Shown here: piece by piece, positions 5,054 to 5,196 of the stretch
Numbering within the stretch: the first letter of the stretch is position 1
How the letters are laid out: the number at the start of each line of letters is the position of its first letter
DNA from: CAZEER01 sp964511215
GTDB lineage: Bacteria > Fidelibacterota > Marinisomatia > Marinisomatales > UBA1611
Assembly: GCA_964511215.1 (NCBI GenBank)
Contig: CAZEER010000106.1
Span: forward strand, 1-5,196
Length of the DNA stretch: 5,196 nt
Direction: 5' to 3'
Translations under genes and position numbers: made by a program
The notes under the pieces: generated by a model
Databases searched by the model: none
Told to the model about the DNA's origin: nothing
The model's input: only the letters and a program-made list of their open reading frames with translations

Positions 5054-5196
5054 TTATTTCGGGTGATTATTACATTTTTCCATATAAGACCAAAAAGACT
5101 TTCCATTAATTTTACCCAATGCATCTACAAGTTCAGTAGTAATCTCAGAAAAATAATAATCATATTGGGTTTCACGTTCATGTTGTAGTGGTATTG
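5054..5196 (-). CDS. C-terminal end of an unrecognised protein (5' part beyond window)
   Basis: An open frame enters from the right edge and ends at a TAA (5056-5054), giving 46 complete codons that begin IPLQHERETQYDYYFSEI. The tail reads ELVDALGKINGKSFWSYMEKCNNHPK: a probable amphipathic helix followed by an aromatic patch and a single Cys. The amino-acid composition is protein-like and no stop interrupts the frame, which supports it being real. There are too few residues to name a family. It has the same orientation as most genes here. No strong terminator directly follows the stop; the next leftward terminator is copy B, beyond the plus-strand gene. Confidence 0.65.
   Translation of the reverse strand, partial: IPLQHERETQYDYYFSEITTELVDALGKINGKSFWSYMEKCNNHPK

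Overview
The window is strongly AT-rich and gene-dense, with no intergenic gap above about 170 bases. Almost every gene lies on the minus strand. Three of the encoded proteins carry an apparent export signal and a fourth (the epimerase-like one) a lipoprotein signal. Two more are small membrane proteins with an N-terminal zinc-finger motif. The lipoprotein, the DUF3667-type protein and the low GC suggest a Gram-negative bacterium of the Bacteroidota/Marinimicrobia (FCB) kind. This placement rests on recalled family distributions, not on a marker gene, and is tentative.

Layout, left to right: (1) 1-1028 minus, the first 342 codons of an exported serine hydrolase of the beta-lactamase/penicillin-binding fold, cut by the window edge. 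(2) 1108-1596 minus, an unrecognised 162-aa exported protein with a Gly-rich membrane hairpin. (3) 1766-~3007 minus, a lipoprotein with a fibronectin-III-like N-terminal domain and a D-glucuronyl C5-epimerase-like C-terminal domain; it appears to start at a non-standard codon. (4) 3106-3870 minus, a DUF3667-type zinc-ribbon membrane protein. (5) 3941-4261 minus, a small SEC-C-motif membrane protein with a His-rich tail. (6) 4424-4975 plus, the only plus-strand gene, an unrecognised exported protein with two glycine-rich membrane segments. (7) 5054-5196 minus, the last 46 codons of an unrecognised gene.

The genes do not form an obvious pathway. They look like individually transcribed accessory envelope genes. 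Several gaps between minus-strand genes hold the same composite element: a hairpin terminator, a T-tract, a TTTG, exactly 12 bases, then TAGRTT, placed just ahead of the next gene. Three copies are clear and a fourth is decayed. One copy (4308-4353) points leftward but has no intact minus-strand gene behind it, because the plus-strand gene lies there. On the other side of that gene, at 5020, is what looks like the beheaded start of a minus-strand secreted-protein gene resembling the start of the 1108-1596 gene. Together these suggest that the plus-strand gene replaced, or was inserted into, an older minus-strand gene.
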